Assembly (NCBI RefSeq): GCF_011682045.1
Contig: NZ_VVIW01000003.1
Location: forward strand, 434,001 to 498,000
Reading direction: 5' to 3'
From: Massilia aquatica
GTDB taxonomy: Bacteria > Pseudomonadota > Gammaproteobacteria > Burkholderiales > Burkholderiaceae_D
Length of the DNA stretch: 64,000 nucleotides
Below the pieces are notes generated by a model, which was not told where the DNA came from, ran no database searches, and saw nothing but the letters and a program-made list of their open reading frames with translations. The translations under genes were made by a program, and so were the position numbers. Every line of letters starts with the position of its first letter. Position 1 is the stretch's first letter. Shown one piece after another: positions 39,378 through 48,109 of this stretch.

Positions 39378-39551
39378 ATGACGGCGACTGAGCCTGTGCC
39401 TGCCTGGCCCGCAGATAAGTACCTGCGGGCGCTATTGACGAATCCCGGCCCGCGTTTTAGTCTCACCAAGCGACCGATGCGCGCTCTGGCGGCGTCGTTC
39501 GTCTCGCAGCAATCGCTGCCGGTGTTCAACTTTCGGGAGGGCACGCAATGA
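39378..39551 (+). CDS. Possible small protein overlapping the VOC gene
   Basis: 57 residues; the stop overlaps the next start (ATGA) and a GGGAGG ribosome site for that gene lies within its end. It has no ribosome site of its own and begins 9 bases after the PEP-CTERM stop. A hairpin (GCCCGCAG/CTGCGGGC, 39407-39414 and 39423-39430) lies within it. It may be a remnant or a translational leader rather than an independent gene. Confidence 0.35.
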   Translation: MTATEPVPAWPADKYLRALLTNPGPRFSLTKRPMRALAASFVSQQSLPVFNFREGTQ

Positions 39552-40033
39552 CCAGCAAGAACACGATCTGCCTGTGGTACGACGGCGACGCTGTCGACGC
39601 CGCAAACTTTTACGCAGAAACATTCCCCGACAGCGCAGTCCAGGCTGTGCACCGCGCACCGGGCGACTATCCGGATGGCAAACAAGGCGACGTCCTCACG
39701 GTCGAATTCACCGTGGCCGGCATCGCCTGCCTCGGGCTGAACGGCGGCCCGCATTTCAAGCACAACGAATCCTTCTCGTTCATGATCGCCACCGACGACC
39801 AGGAAGAAACCGACCGCCTGTGGAACGCCATCGTCGGCAATGGCGGCCAGGAAAGCGAATGCGGCTGGTGCAAGGACCGCTGGGGATTGTCCTGGCAGAT
39901 CGCACCGCGCGCGCTCACCGCCGCCGTATTTGGCCCCGATCCGGCCGCCGCCAAGCGCGCGTTCGATGCGATGATGACGATGAAAAAAATCGATATCGCC
40001 ACCATCGAACGGGCCGCGCTCGGCCACAATTGA
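39548..40033 (+). CDS. VOC-family protein (PhnB/3-demethylubiquinone methyltransferase-like)
   Basis: 161 residues. CLWYDGDAVDAANFYAETFP, CLGLNGGPHFKHNESFSFMI and WCKDRWGLSWQIAPRAL are the signature stretches of the PhnB-type vicinal-oxygen-chelate proteins, often annotated as 3-demethylubiquinone-9 3-methyltransferase-like. Members bind small ligands or metals in a paired beta-alpha-beta fold; the precise substrate is not established for this subgroup. Confidence 0.85.
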   Translation: MTSKNTICLWYDGDAVDAANFYAETFPDSAVQAVHRAPGDYPDGKQGDVLTVEFTVAGIACLGLNGGPHFKHNESFSFMIATDDQEETDRLWNAIVGNGGQESECGWCKDRWGLSWQIAPRALTAAVFGPDPAAAKRAFDAMMTMKKIDIATIERAALGHN

Positions 40034-40036
40034 CGC

Positions 40037-41167
40037 TTAAACGAAGGCGGTGCGCGGCGAAGGCGACGTCTTGGCCGACTGCAACATGCGGCCCAGGGGA
40101 ACTTCGACGCAGCGGTAAAACAGCGCGCCCGCCAGCAGGCTTGCCGCCCACGCCGCCAGCATGCCCAGCGCCTGGTAATGCGGCGCGGGCGGCACGAAGC
40201 GGGCAAACGCCGCATTGACCAGCAGGCAGACCGGGAAGTGGATCAGGAATACCGAATAGGAAATCTGCGCCAGGCGATTGACGGCCGACATGCCCCAGTA
40301 TGAGGTCGATGCAATGCGCGCGCGGCCGAACAGGAACAGGATGCACGTCACCACCAGCGCCACCGCAATGCGCAGGCGGAAGTCGAGCACCAGCGCGGCC
40401 AGGGTCGGCACCAGGATCATCGCCACCAGCAGTGCGACTGCGCGCGGCCGCCGTTTCGGATCGCTCGCCAGCCACGCCATGATGCCCAGTCCGTAGCTGC
40501 CAAAGAAGTACGGCGCCCATTCGTCCCAGTCGGGATCGCGGTTGAAGTACAGCAAGGACGTGCTGACCCCGATCACCACCACGGCAGGCATCAGCCAGCG
40601 CCGTAGCGCGCTGCCGGAAAAGCGTCCGCACAGCCAGACCAGCAAGGCTGCCACGGCGTACAACTGGAAATCGATGGCCACATACCACGCCCCCGCCGAC
40701 AGGGAGTCGTAGCCGAGCACGCCCTGCAGCAGCAGCGCATGCGCGGCCAGCTGCATGAAATCGGGCGGGGCGGAGATGGAGTCATGCGTCATCCAGCGGT
40801 TGGCCAGGGCCGAGGCGGCAACCGCGCACAGCATCGCCACCATAAACGGCGGCACCAGCTTGGCATAGCGCCGCCACACGGTTCCCAGCGGATTGATCGC
40901 GCCGGGCTGGCCTTGCGGGAACAGGGATTTGGCGACGAGAAAGCCACCGATCACCAGGAAGACTTGCACCGCGATGCGCGCGAAGGAACCGAGCCAATCG
41001 ATCACGTCGGGCATCAGGGGCCGCGCATAGTCGGCCATGGGGCCGTAAAAGGCCAGGTGATGCAGCACGATCAATTGCGCCGCGATGACTTTTAACAGAT
41101 TGATGAGTCCAAACTGCGGCGGGGCAGTTGTCTTGGCCCCCGGTACTTTTTCTACAACGACAGCCAT
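40037..41167 (-). CDS. Acyltransferase 3 family membrane protein (OafA/YrhL-like)
   Basis: 376 residues from the ATG at 41167, which has GGAAGAGG upstream (an ATG at 41224 is less likely). It has about ten transmembrane helices, with the family hallmark INLLKVIAAQLIVLHHLAFY near the N-terminus (the paired His), QVFLVIGGFLVAKSL and ISYSVFLIHFPVCLL. These enzymes transfer acyl groups, usually acetyl, to exported polysaccharides or glycolipids at the inner membrane. Confidence 0.88.
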   Translation of the reverse strand: MAVVVEKVPGAKTTAPPQFGLINLLKVIAAQLIVLHHLAFYGPMADYARPLMPDVIDWLGSFARIAVQVFLVIGGFLVAKSLFPQGQPGAINPLGTVWRRYAKLVPPFMVAMLCAVAASALANRWMTHDSISAPPDFMQLAAHALLLQGVLGYDSLSAGAWYVAIDFQLYAVAALLVWLCGRFSGSALRRWLMPAVVVIGVSTSLLYFNRDPDWDEWAPYFFGSYGLGIMAWLASDPKRRPRAVALLVAMILVPTLAALVLDFRLRIAVALVVTCILFLFGRARIASTSYWGMSAVNRLAQISYSVFLIHFPVCLLVNAAFARFVPPAPHYQALGMLAAWAASLLAGALFYRCVEVPLGRMLQSAKTSPSPRTAFV

Positions 41168-41331
41168 CCAAACCTCTTCCAATAGCGCGACCGCGCACCT
41201 TGCGCAACGGCCGATACCAACCATCCATGTGCGACGGTTGATGATAACAATTTGCCATCATAGCGTATGCGGTCGGAATATGGCGCATGGATGAGTTACC
41301 GGATGTTACGCGGCGCCCGTCCGGCGTGCCG

Positions 41332-41793
41332 TCAATAGGGGCTGGCGGCGGGGTTTCCCGCGGCGCTCGTCCAGATATCGTCGGGCAGCGCGCGGTCGCG
41401 CTGGCACACCCGGTCGTGGTCGGGATAGGTGATCGTGTCGAGCGCAGCCCGGGTGCCGACCACCAGGCAGCGGGTGGGCGCGGCGCTGCGGTTCCACAAA
41501 CAATGGCCCACCGCAACGCCCGCGCGAAAGGTCGCCGCGTCGCCCGGCTGGAGGAGGGTTTCGGCCTCGCCTTCGACCAGGGTCACCTGGCCTTCCAGCA
41601 CGTACACCATTTCATCCTCGGCGCTGTGCCAGTGCTTGATGGATAAACGCGTGCCCGGTTGCAGCACCTCCACGAAGGCGCCGAACTGCGTCAATCCGCC
41701 AGCCTCCGAAATCCAGAGCGCCAGGTTCGGCCCGGCCTGTCCCTCGGCGCTGCCTTCCTCCTTGATGAAGCCATCCGGCGTGAGCGCAGTCAT
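41332..41793 (-). CDS. Cupin-domain protein
   Basis: 153 residues with AAGGAG upstream. The cupin barrel motifs are visible: KHWHSAEDEMVYVLEGQVTL (metal-binding His/His/Glu) and the later GVAVGHCLWN. It is probably a small ligand-binding or enzyme protein of the type seen beside sugar metabolism genes. Substrate not assigned. Confidence 0.82.
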   Translation of the reverse strand: MTALTPDGFIKEEGSAEGQAGPNLALWISEAGGLTQFGAFVEVLQPGTRLSIKHWHSAEDEMVYVLEGQVTLVEGEAETLLQPGDAATFRAGVAVGHCLWNRSAAPTRCLVVGTRAALDTITYPDHDRVCQRDRALPDDIWTSAAGNPAASPY

Positions 41794-41937
41794 GCGGGTA
41801 CTCCTTTTAATCAGTGATGAAACGGTGGATCATCCTCGACAGCGGGCGCGATGCGGCGCGCGCAGGGCTTGATTCTACGCCCGGTGGGGCAGGCGGCGGC
41901 AAGCTTGCAGCCCGTGTTCTGTTAGACTCTGTCGCCC

Positions 41938-42210
41938 ATGCAAGCGATGGACCGCGACTATTGGCGCCTGTGGTCACTTGACGAGATCGTCGCTGATAAT
42001 GACCTGCCAGCCGATGCAGGGGTCCTGTTTTCGGACTATTGCATGGACTGCTACGGCTTGCGCCTCAAATGTATCGATGACATGGTATCCGAGGCGTGGG
42101 CCGATGGTTTCGACGCCCGCCCACCGATTCGCGTGGCCGCCAGCCTGGCTGAGTTTCTCAACACCTACATGGAAAATCCGCATGCCGTCCTTGACTTTCC
42201 CGCGCGCTGA
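41938..42210 (+). CDS. Small protein resembling the C-terminal half of SUKH/Smi1-Knr4 immunity proteins
   Basis: 90 residues. FSDYCMDCYGLRLK and VAASLAEFLNTYMENP recall the last part of SUKH-fold proteins, often toxin immunity proteins, but the N-terminal half of the fold is missing and no toxin gene is adjacent. Starts at 41938 or 41947; neither has a strong ribosome site. Confidence 0.5.
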   Translation: MQAMDRDYWRLWSLDEIVADNDLPADAGVLFSDYCMDCYGLRLKCIDDMVSEAWADGFDARPPIRVAASLAEFLNTYMENPHAVLDFPAR

Positions 42211-42240
42211 TCCGGGCTGGCGCTTGTGCAAGCGCCAGCC

Positions 42241-42732
42241 ATGAAGCGCCCCATCCTGGCCGCTGTCCTGATTCTTGCGATCGGCGCCGGCGGGGCGCTG
42301 GCCTTGCCGTATGTCTGGCTGCCCACCGGCACCTCCACCGTCAGCCTGTGGTGGGCTGCCGACACCTTCAAGCAGTGTTCGCGCGAGGCCCCGCAAGGGG
42401 GAGAACCGTATTGGCTGCCGACCGGCCAGCAGATTTTCGATCTCGAATTACGCCTGTGGGCCTTGATGCGCGACCGTGATGCCCGTGGCTTGCGGGCGCC
42501 GCGCAAATTCCAGCAATTCCAGCGCCAGTACATTGGCTTTACGCGCAACGGCGAGCGCCTGATTTACGCGAATGTCTACCCGCAGGACGACTACGGCTGG
42601 GAAGCCTGGACGCTGTTCAACAAGCCAGTGCTGATCTGCGACGGCGGCAATTTCTTTTGGGGCATCGTGTACAACCCCGCCACCGGCAAGTATGAAGAGC
42701 CCAGTTTCAACGGCCCAAGATCCCCGGAATAA
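42241..42732 (+). CDS. Exported or membrane-anchored protein, unknown
   Basis: 163 residues from the ATG at 42241. A hydrophobic N-terminal segment (PILAAVLILAIGAGGALALP) acts as signal peptide or anchor. The mature part has conserved-looking Trp/Tyr residues (YVWLPTGTSTVSLWWAADTF; YANVYPQDDYGWEAWTLFNK; DGGNFFWGIVYNPATGKY). No family is recognised. Confidence 0.6.
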   Translation: MKRPILAAVLILAIGAGGALALPYVWLPTGTSTVSLWWAADTFKQCSREAPQGGEPYWLPTGQQIFDLELRLWALMRDRDARGLRAPRKFQQFQRQYIGFTRNGERLIYANVYPQDDYGWEAWTLFNKPVLICDGGNFFWGIVYNPATGKYEEPSFNGPRSPE

Positions 42733-42744
42733 GGCCGGCCCGGT

Positions 42745-43122
42745 TCAGGCGCTCACGTTAACCAGGAAATCGGCCACGCTGCCTTTTTTCATGATCAGGC
42801 TTGACGCGGCCGCATACGGATCGAAGCGGCGTTCCAGGCCGGCTTGCAGCGGCATGCAGACGCTGATCCGCTCGCCGTCGACCATCACCGAGGCATCGGC
42901 GACATCGACCAGATACTGCGAGATGAAGGCGCCGACCAGCCCGACGAAAAAGCCCAGGTCCCCGGGCTCGACCACCTGCGCTTGCACCCACTGGCTGAAC
43001 GGCACCCGCAGCGCCTCCAGGTCGAGCGGCTCGCCCGGCGCCTGCAGGCCGGTCTGGGGCAGCACCGCATCGAGCATCGGACGGGCTTCTTCGAGAACTT
43101 TGTACAGATCCATGTTTGCCAT
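42745..43122 (-). CDS. Small acidic protein, unknown
   Basis: 125 residues counted from the ATG at 43122; an ATG at 43113 is also possible. The protein (VLEEARPMLDAVLPQTGLQA; EPGDLGFFVGLVGAFISQYL; KKGSVADFLVNVSA) appears to be a mostly alpha fold without a signal peptide. No family is recognised. Confidence 0.55.
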   Translation of the reverse strand: MANMDLYKVLEEARPMLDAVLPQTGLQAPGEPLDLEALRVPFSQWVQAQVVEPGDLGFFVGLVGAFISQYLVDVADASVMVDGERISVCMPLQAGLERRFDPYAAASSLIMKKGSVADFLVNVSA

Positions 43123-43205
43123 GTGAGAGTGGGAGCGGGCCGACATCATACCATCGGCACGGCGCCGCGCAGAACCCTGCCACCCGGCCACGGCGCCGGC
43201 CGAAA

Positions 43206-43259
43206 CGGTAAAACACCGGCGTGATTACCGATTGCGGCGCATCAACGCACGTGTATGAT
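43206..43259 (+). promoter_or_regulatory. Operator-like inverted repeat and promoter of the first OmpA lipoprotein gene
   Basis: CGGTAA (43206-43211), 13 bases, TTACCG (43225-43230), then TTGCGG (-35, 43232-43237), 16 bases, TATGAT (-10, 43254-43259). The same layout, with the same 13-base spacer and 16-base promoter spacing, occurs upstream of the second copy (44397-44453). Distance from repeat to start codon is about 105 bases in both. Confidence 0.6.
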
Positions 43260-43335
43260 TGGCTTGCTTTTATGAAATTGTTGCAATTCCCCCCTGCATC
43301 GTCAGGCCGATCCTTCTCTATTTCGACTGCCCGCC

Positions 43336-44385
43336 ATGAATAAACACATGAACCTCCTTTGCTTGTCGCTCCCGCTCGCCTTTGCCATCGCCGGATGCAA
43401 GCCGAAAGAAGCTGTGCCGCCGCCGGCACCGGTAGTCAGCGCCCCGGCCCCGGCGCCGCCGTCCGTAGCGGCTCCCGCGCCCGCAACGCCGCCGCCGGTC
43501 GCCGCCGGCGATCCCGCCGATGTCGATCTCGACAAGCTCGCCGTCATTGACAAGCCGATGCCGCCGTTCCCGTTTGTCGATTATCCGGAGAATATCGTCA
43601 AGGAGAAGCAGACCACCAAGGCCTCCGATTTCGACCAGCTGCACGTGATTGTGGGTAACAAGATCGTGGCCGTCGAAGGACGCTTCCGGACGATTGGCTT
43701 CGAACTGGCCGACGCCGGCATTTCGCGCTTCCAGGCCCAGCGCGATTACGCCAGGGCGGCCACCGACATGGGCGGCGTCAAGGTAAACGCCAGCATGCCG
43801 AAGGATGACGCGTTCCAGAAGGTCAGCGGCACCTACAACGACGCCATGCGCGAGAAGCTGAATTATTCCGGAGAAAATTACAGCTACGAGAGCTACTATT
43901 TCCCCACCCCGGGTGGGCGCAAATGGATGCTGATCATGGTCAGCCAAGAACGGGCGCGCATCACCTCCATCGAAGAAAAACAAACCGCCTCGGTGGTCAG
44001 GATGGTCACCGCCGCCGTCATGAAATCGGAACTCGACACCAAAGGCCATGTCGCGCTGTACATCAACTTCGATACCGACAAGGCCGCCATCCGCCCGGAC
44101 GGCAAGCCGGCGGTCGATGAAATCGCCGCGCTGATGAAGAAGGAAACGGCGCTGCGCCTGTCGATCGAAGGGCACACCGACAATGTCGGCGACAAGGCCC
44201 GCAACCTGGCCTTGTCGCGCGAGCGGGCGCAGGCGGTGGTGCAGGCCCTGGTGGGCGACGGCATCGACGGCTCGCGCCTGAGCGCCGCCGGGCACGGGTC
44301 CGATAAACCGCTCACCGACAACGCCAGCGAAGAAGGCCGCGCGAAGAACCGCCGCGTCGAGCTGGTCAAGGTCGTCAAAGGCTGA
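43336..44385 (+). CDS. OmpA-family outer-membrane lipoprotein (first of a pair)
   Basis: 349 residues. Lipoprotein signal ending FAIAGC (Cys21), then a Pro/Ala-rich linker (25-60), a unique middle domain (about 75-230) and a C-terminal OmpA-like peptidoglycan-binding domain (about 235-349): YINFDTDKAAIRPDGKPAVD, then the conserved IEGHTDNVGD and LSRERAQAVVQALV. It anchors the outer membrane to the wall. The adjacent gene at 44530 is a close paralogue with a shared promoter design. Confidence 0.88.
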   Translation: MNKHMNLLCLSLPLAFAIAGCKPKEAVPPPAPVVSAPAPAPPSVAAPAPATPPPVAAGDPADVDLDKLAVIDKPMPPFPFVDYPENIVKEKQTTKASDFDQLHVIVGNKIVAVEGRFRTIGFELADAGISRFQAQRDYARAATDMGGVKVNASMPKDDAFQKVSGTYNDAMREKLNYSGENYSYESYYFPTPGGRKWMLIMVSQERARITSIEEKQTASVVRMVTAAVMKSELDTKGHVALYINFDTDKAAIRPDGKPAVDEIAALMKKETALRLSIEGHTDNVGDKARNLALSRERAQAVVQALVGDGIDGSRLSAAGHGSDKPLTDNASEEGRAKNRRVELVKVVKG

Positions 44386-44396
44386 GCGCAAGCCTG

Positions 44397-44453
44397 AACC
44401 GGTAAAACGCCGCCGCGATTACCGGTTGAGATACATCATCCACATGCGATGAT
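44397..44453 (+). promoter_or_regulatory. Operator-like inverted repeat and promoter of the second OmpA lipoprotein gene
   Basis: AACCGGTAA (44397-44405), 13 bases, TTACCGGTT (44419-44427), a perfect nine-base inverted repeat; TTGAGA (44426-44431) and GATGAT (44448-44453) at 16-base spacing overlap and follow it. It matches the arrangement upstream of the first copy, so the duplication included the control region. Confidence 0.6.
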
Positions 44454-44529
44454 GAACTTGTTTTTATGTAATCGTCGTACCTGATCCTGCAGCGCCAGGC
44501 CGAACTCATTCTTATTTCAGATCACTGCC

Positions 44530-45610
44530 ATGACCAAACAACGTAACGCTGCCCTTTGCCTGTCGATCTCGCTGGCCCTTGCCCTTGCCGCGTGCAAACC
44601 GAAAACGCCGCCCGCCCCGGCCGAAGCACCGGTGGCCAGCGCGCCGGTCGCGGTGGCGCCGCCAGCGCCAGCGGCGGCGGCCCCGACGCCCGCCGCCGCC
44701 AGCGCCAGCGGCGGCGGCCCCGACGCCCGCCGCCGCCGATGCCATCGCCGACCTCGATAAAATCGCGATCATGGCCAAGCCGCTGCCGCCGTTCCCGTTC
44801 ATCGATTATCCGGACACCGTGCCCGAGAAGCGCCAGCGCACCGAAGAATCGGACTTCGACCAGTTGCACGTTTTGGTTGGCAACAAGGTGCACACCATCG
44901 AAGGGCGTTTCCGCAAGTCGGTGTTCGATTTGTCGGACGCCAAGATTTCGCGGTTCCAGGCCCAGCGCGATTATTCCAAGGCGGCCCAGGAGCTGGGCGG
45001 GGTCAAGGTCAATACCGTCAATCCCGACGAGGATGCGTTCGACAAGGCCAATGACGGCAAAGGCTATGAGCTGCGCAAGAAACTGGACTACCCGGGTGCG
45101 AGCTACAGCTACGAAACCTATTTCCTGCCGACCCCGACCGGTCGCAAATGGCTGGTGCTGATGGTCAGCGACAGCAGTGTGCGCATGCATGCCATCGAAG
45201 AAAAGCAAACCGGATCGTCGGTGAAAATGGTGACCGCCGCCGCCATGCAGTCTGAGCTCGAGAGCAAGGGCCACATTGCGCTGTACATCAATTTCGACAC
45301 CGACAAGGCTGCCATTCGCCCGGACGGCAAGCCGGCGGTCGACGAAATCGCCGCGCTGATGAAGAAGCAGACCGCGCTGCACCTGTCGGTCGAAGGCCAC
45401 ACCGACAACGTCGGCGACCCGGCCCGCAACAAGGCCTTGTCGCGCGAGCGCGCGCAGGCGGTGGTGCAAGCGCTGGTTGGCGACGGCATCGACGGCGCGC
45501 GCCTCGTCGCCGCCGGGCACGGCTCGGAAAAGCCGCTCACCGACAACAACAGCGACGAGTCGCGCGCGAAGAACCGCCGTGTCGAGCTGGTCAAGGTGGT
45601 CAAGGGATAA
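44530..45610 (+). pseudogene. OmpA-family lipoprotein (second of the pair), frameshifted by a 37-bp tandem duplication
   Basis: The signal and lipobox (LALAAC) and the first ~60 residues are read from 44530, but that frame stops at 44760. The rest of the protein is intact in the +1 frame to 45610: DYPDTVPEKRQRTEESDFDQ, YINFDTDKAAIRPDGKPAVD and VEGHTDNVGD. The break is caused by a perfect 37-bp repeat (44661-44697 and 44698-44734); deleting one copy rejoins the frames exactly. Overall it is a close paralogue of the gene at 43336. It may be phase-variable, recently inactivated or an assembly error. Confidence 0.85.
44661..44734 (+). repeat. Perfect 37-bp tandem duplication inside the second OmpA gene
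   Basis: Two identical 37-bp copies (44661-44697, 44698-44734) of a GC-rich segment that codes for part of the Ala/Pro linker. Because 37 is not a multiple of three, it shifts the downstream frame by +1. Slippage or recombination could remove it and restore the gene. Confidence 0.9.
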
Positions 45611-45611
45611 G

Positions 45612-46220
45612 ATGCAGCTTATTTCTTACGACGCCTTCGAGGACTGGGCCAGCCGCCAGAGCCCGCTCCTGTGCGAGCGGGCGTTTTTTAACGACGCCGC
45701 TGCCTTCGATGAAGAACCGGTGCACTTCCACCAGGGCGACCTGGAGACCGATACGCTGATGGTCGCGCCGGTCACGGTCATCGACGGCAACCTGACCGTG
45801 CGCAAGATCGACTACGCGTACGACACCGGCCTGCTGGTCGTTTCCGGCAACGTCGTCTGCCAGCACCTGGGGCGGATGAATATCGATGTCGTCATCGGCG
45901 GCGAGCTGCAGGCAAAAACGCTGTGCCTGAACACCCTCAACGATTACAGCCTGTTCGTCGGCGGCGACCTGCATGCCGACTTTCTCTCGGAGCATGGCGC
46001 GCAGGTCGACGTGCGCGGCAAGATCGTCTGTCCCACCGTGCTGTCGCTGATGAACGAGATTGTGGCCCACGGCGGCGTGCAGGGCCGCTTCATCCATGCC
46101 GTGCGCGGCCGCAACGTCGGCCAGGTGCTCATTGATGCGGTCTTGACGCCGGAAGGCTACCTCGACGAAGAAAAACTGGAGGCCTGCGTGCTCGGCGGCG
46201 CCTCGCCTCTCAAATCCTGA
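45612..46220 (+). CDS. Beta-helix-like cytoplasmic protein, unknown
   Basis: 202 residues from the ATG at 45612 with AAGGGA upstream, one base after the end of the OmpA pseudogene. From residue ~60 on the chain has regular short beta turns (VTVIDGNLTVRKID; GLLVVSGNVVCQHLG; VVIGGELQAKTLC; SLFVGGDLHADFLS; VDVRGKIVCPTVL), as in parallel beta-helix or bactofilin-like folds. It has no signal peptide. It is probably cotranscribed with the OmpA pair. Confidence 0.6.
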   Translation: MQLISYDAFEDWASRQSPLLCERAFFNDAAAFDEEPVHFHQGDLETDTLMVAPVTVIDGNLTVRKIDYAYDTGLLVVSGNVVCQHLGRMNIDVVIGGELQAKTLCLNTLNDYSLFVGGDLHADFLSEHGAQVDVRGKIVCPTVLSLMNEIVAHGGVQGRFIHAVRGRNVGQVLIDAVLTPEGYLDEEKLEACVLGGASPLKS

Positions 46221-46228
46221 ACCACTAT

Positions 46229-46552
46229 ATGCCGACCTTTTTTTCGCATGATTTTCCGCAATTCATCATCTCGTTAGACCTGATGCAAGCGGTGGCGCAG
46301 CCGGGCATCGTGCTTGCCGGCGCCACCCTGGGGGAACTGCTGCAAGAGCTTGAAACTACCCGGAATATCCGCGTCGTTGCGGAGCCCGACTCGCCCAAGT
46401 ACTTCCGCTATCACAACCCGGCAAGCGACCCGCAGTTTTACCCGGTGGATGTCCACATCCTTCGCGAGGGCATGACCATCTGCCCCAGACAGGACTTGTC
46501 GTTTGCGCTGCTGCCAGGCGACAAGGTGGAGGCTGGCGTCCTGGCTTGCTAG
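46229..46552 (+). CDS. Small protein, possibly beta-grasp (ThiS/MoaD-like)
   Basis: 107 residues, 8 bases after the preceding stop. The pattern GATLGELLQELETTRNIRVV, DVHILREGMTICP and LPGDKVEAGVLAC resembles the beta-grasp fold of small sulfur carriers and ubiquitin-like proteins, but the C-terminal Gly-Gly is absent. The assignment is uncertain. Confidence 0.5.
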   Translation: MPTFFSHDFPQFIISLDLMQAVAQPGIVLAGATLGELLQELETTRNIRVVAEPDSPKYFRYHNPASDPQFYPVDVHILREGMTICPRQDLSFALLPGDKVEAGVLAC

Positions 46553-46685
46553 CGCTGCACAGTATCTCAGGCATCAACTGTGTCACGCCCGTAACGCGTG
46601 GCGCAAAGTGCGCCGCTGGGCTACCGTATCGGTGAACCGACGGCGCCGGATGGTCCGCGCCGTCGCACTTTTCGGGAGCTGTTTC

Positions 46686-47450
46686 ATGATACGTACGCAT
46701 CTTTCCATGACGATGGCAGCGCTGCTGCTGTCGCTATCGCCGGCCTGGGCGCAAGAAAAAGTCGCCCCGCCGCAAGCGCCGCCCGGCGCTGACAAGGCGC
46801 CCAAGACGCGCGCCCTCGAAGCCGGCGCCAAACTCTTACAAAGCAACAGCCCGGTGGCCGGTTTCGATATCTACCTGGTCGGCTTTCATCCCATGAAGGA
46901 CCATCCCGAGCACCAGATGGAAGCGCACCACTACTGCCACCAGATGAACGAAGATTTCGCCCAGTGCGTGCTATTCGACAGCAACACCAGAAAAGCCAAT
47001 ATGCACGGCGTCGAGTACATTATTTCCGAGACCCTGTTCGAGACCTTGCCCGCCGAAGAAAAGAAATTCTGGCATCCGCACAACGGCGAAATCCTCAGCG
47101 GCCAGCTGATGGCGCCCGGCATCCCCAAGGTGGCCGAAAAAGCCCTTATGAAAACCAAGATGAACAGCTACGGGAAAACCTGGCACGTCTGGAACACCGG
47201 CCACATGGGCCAGCCCAACGACAGATTGCCGATGGGCCCACCGATGCTGGCCTGGTCCTTCAGCCGCGACGGCGAAGCGCAGCCCGGTCTGGTCGAACAG
47301 CGCGACCGCCGCATGAAGCTCGACACCGCCGCAACGCGCAAGGACCGTGCCGACCTGAGCAACATGGCCCGGCCGCAATCGGGCGTGGACGACCTCAAGG
47401 GCAAGTTCGCCCGCCCCACGCGCGACATCCCCGGCGTGACCAACAAATAG
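46686..47450 (+). CDS. Secreted DUF1264/OBAP-family protein
   Basis: 254 residues from the ATG at 46686 with GGGAGC upstream. A signal peptide (MTMAALLLSLSPAWAQ) is followed by the family core: VGFHPMKDHPEHQMEAHHYC, HQMNEDFAQCVLFD, HGVEYIISETLFETLP, KKFWHPHNGEILSGQL and KTWHVWNTG. This is DUF1264, the family of plant oil-body-associated proteins, also found in fungi and bacteria. Its molecular role is unknown; the His-rich core suggests metal or lipid binding. Here it is exported, unlike the plant forms. Confidence 0.85.
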   Translation: MIRTHLSMTMAALLLSLSPAWAQEKVAPPQAPPGADKAPKTRALEAGAKLLQSNSPVAGFDIYLVGFHPMKDHPEHQMEAHHYCHQMNEDFAQCVLFDSNTRKANMHGVEYIISETLFETLPAEEKKFWHPHNGEILSGQLMAPGIPKVAEKALMKTKMNSYGKTWHVWNTGHMGQPNDRLPMGPPMLAWSFSRDGEAQPGLVEQRDRRMKLDTAATRKDRADLSNMARPQSGVDDLKGKFARPTRDIPGVTNK

Positions 47451-47630
47451 CCGCGCCGCGCCGCAGGCCGTATGCGCGGCGGGTGGGGGCCGGACATCTC
47501 CTACATGCATTGGGCAAGTAGGCCGATGGGCTCGGGTGGGGCAGGGCGCTACGATACGTCTCACTGGCTGCGCGCCTCGTGAAAAACGCGCGCCGCTTTT
47601 ATCCACCGCATCATGCAAAGGAGCTGCGAC

Positions 47631-48098
47631 ATGAACAAACTTCCTCTGGTAAAGAATGTAGCGTGTATCTTGCTGGCAGCAATGTCGCTGGCGGCGTGCA
47701 AGAACGATGGGGCCGGCCCGGGCGCCGGCAGCGACGCTGCGCCATCGGCCAACGTGGCTGGTAGCGGGGCTGGCAACACCACCACGGGCGCGACCGGCGG
47801 CACGGCGACCTCGACCACGGCAGGCAATGACAGCGGCGCTGCGACCACGCCCGGCGTCACTGGCGGCAACAGCGCAACCGGCACCAGCGGGGCGGCCGGC
47901 AGCACCGCCACCGGCGATAGCGGTGGGGCGACGGGCGTCACCGGAACAGGCACGGCCGGTACAGGCACGGCCGGTACAGGCATGACCGGGTCGACTGGCA
48001 CGACCTCGATGACCGGCAGCGACGGCGCAGCCGGGGCCAACAGCACCGACACCGGTACCCGAGGCACGGCCGGCACCACGCGCCCGCCGGGCCAGTAG
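47631..48098 (+). CDS. Low-complexity Gly/Thr/Ala lipoprotein
   Basis: 155 residues from the ATG at 47631, preceded by AAGGAG. The signal ends in LAAC (Cys23). The rest is almost entirely Gly, Thr, Ala and Ser, with short tandem units such as GTGTAGTGTAGTG. Such flexible surface lipoproteins have no known fold; the composition suggests a stalk or matrix component. Confidence 0.7.
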   Translation: MNKLPLVKNVACILLAAMSLAACKNDGAGPGAGSDAAPSANVAGSGAGNTTTGATGGTATSTTAGNDSGAATTPGVTGGNSATGTSGAAGSTATGDSGGATGVTGTGTAGTGTAGTGMTGSTGTTSMTGSDGAAGANSTDTGTRGTAGTTRPPGQ

Positions 48099-48109
48099 CA
48101 AGCGGCCAC

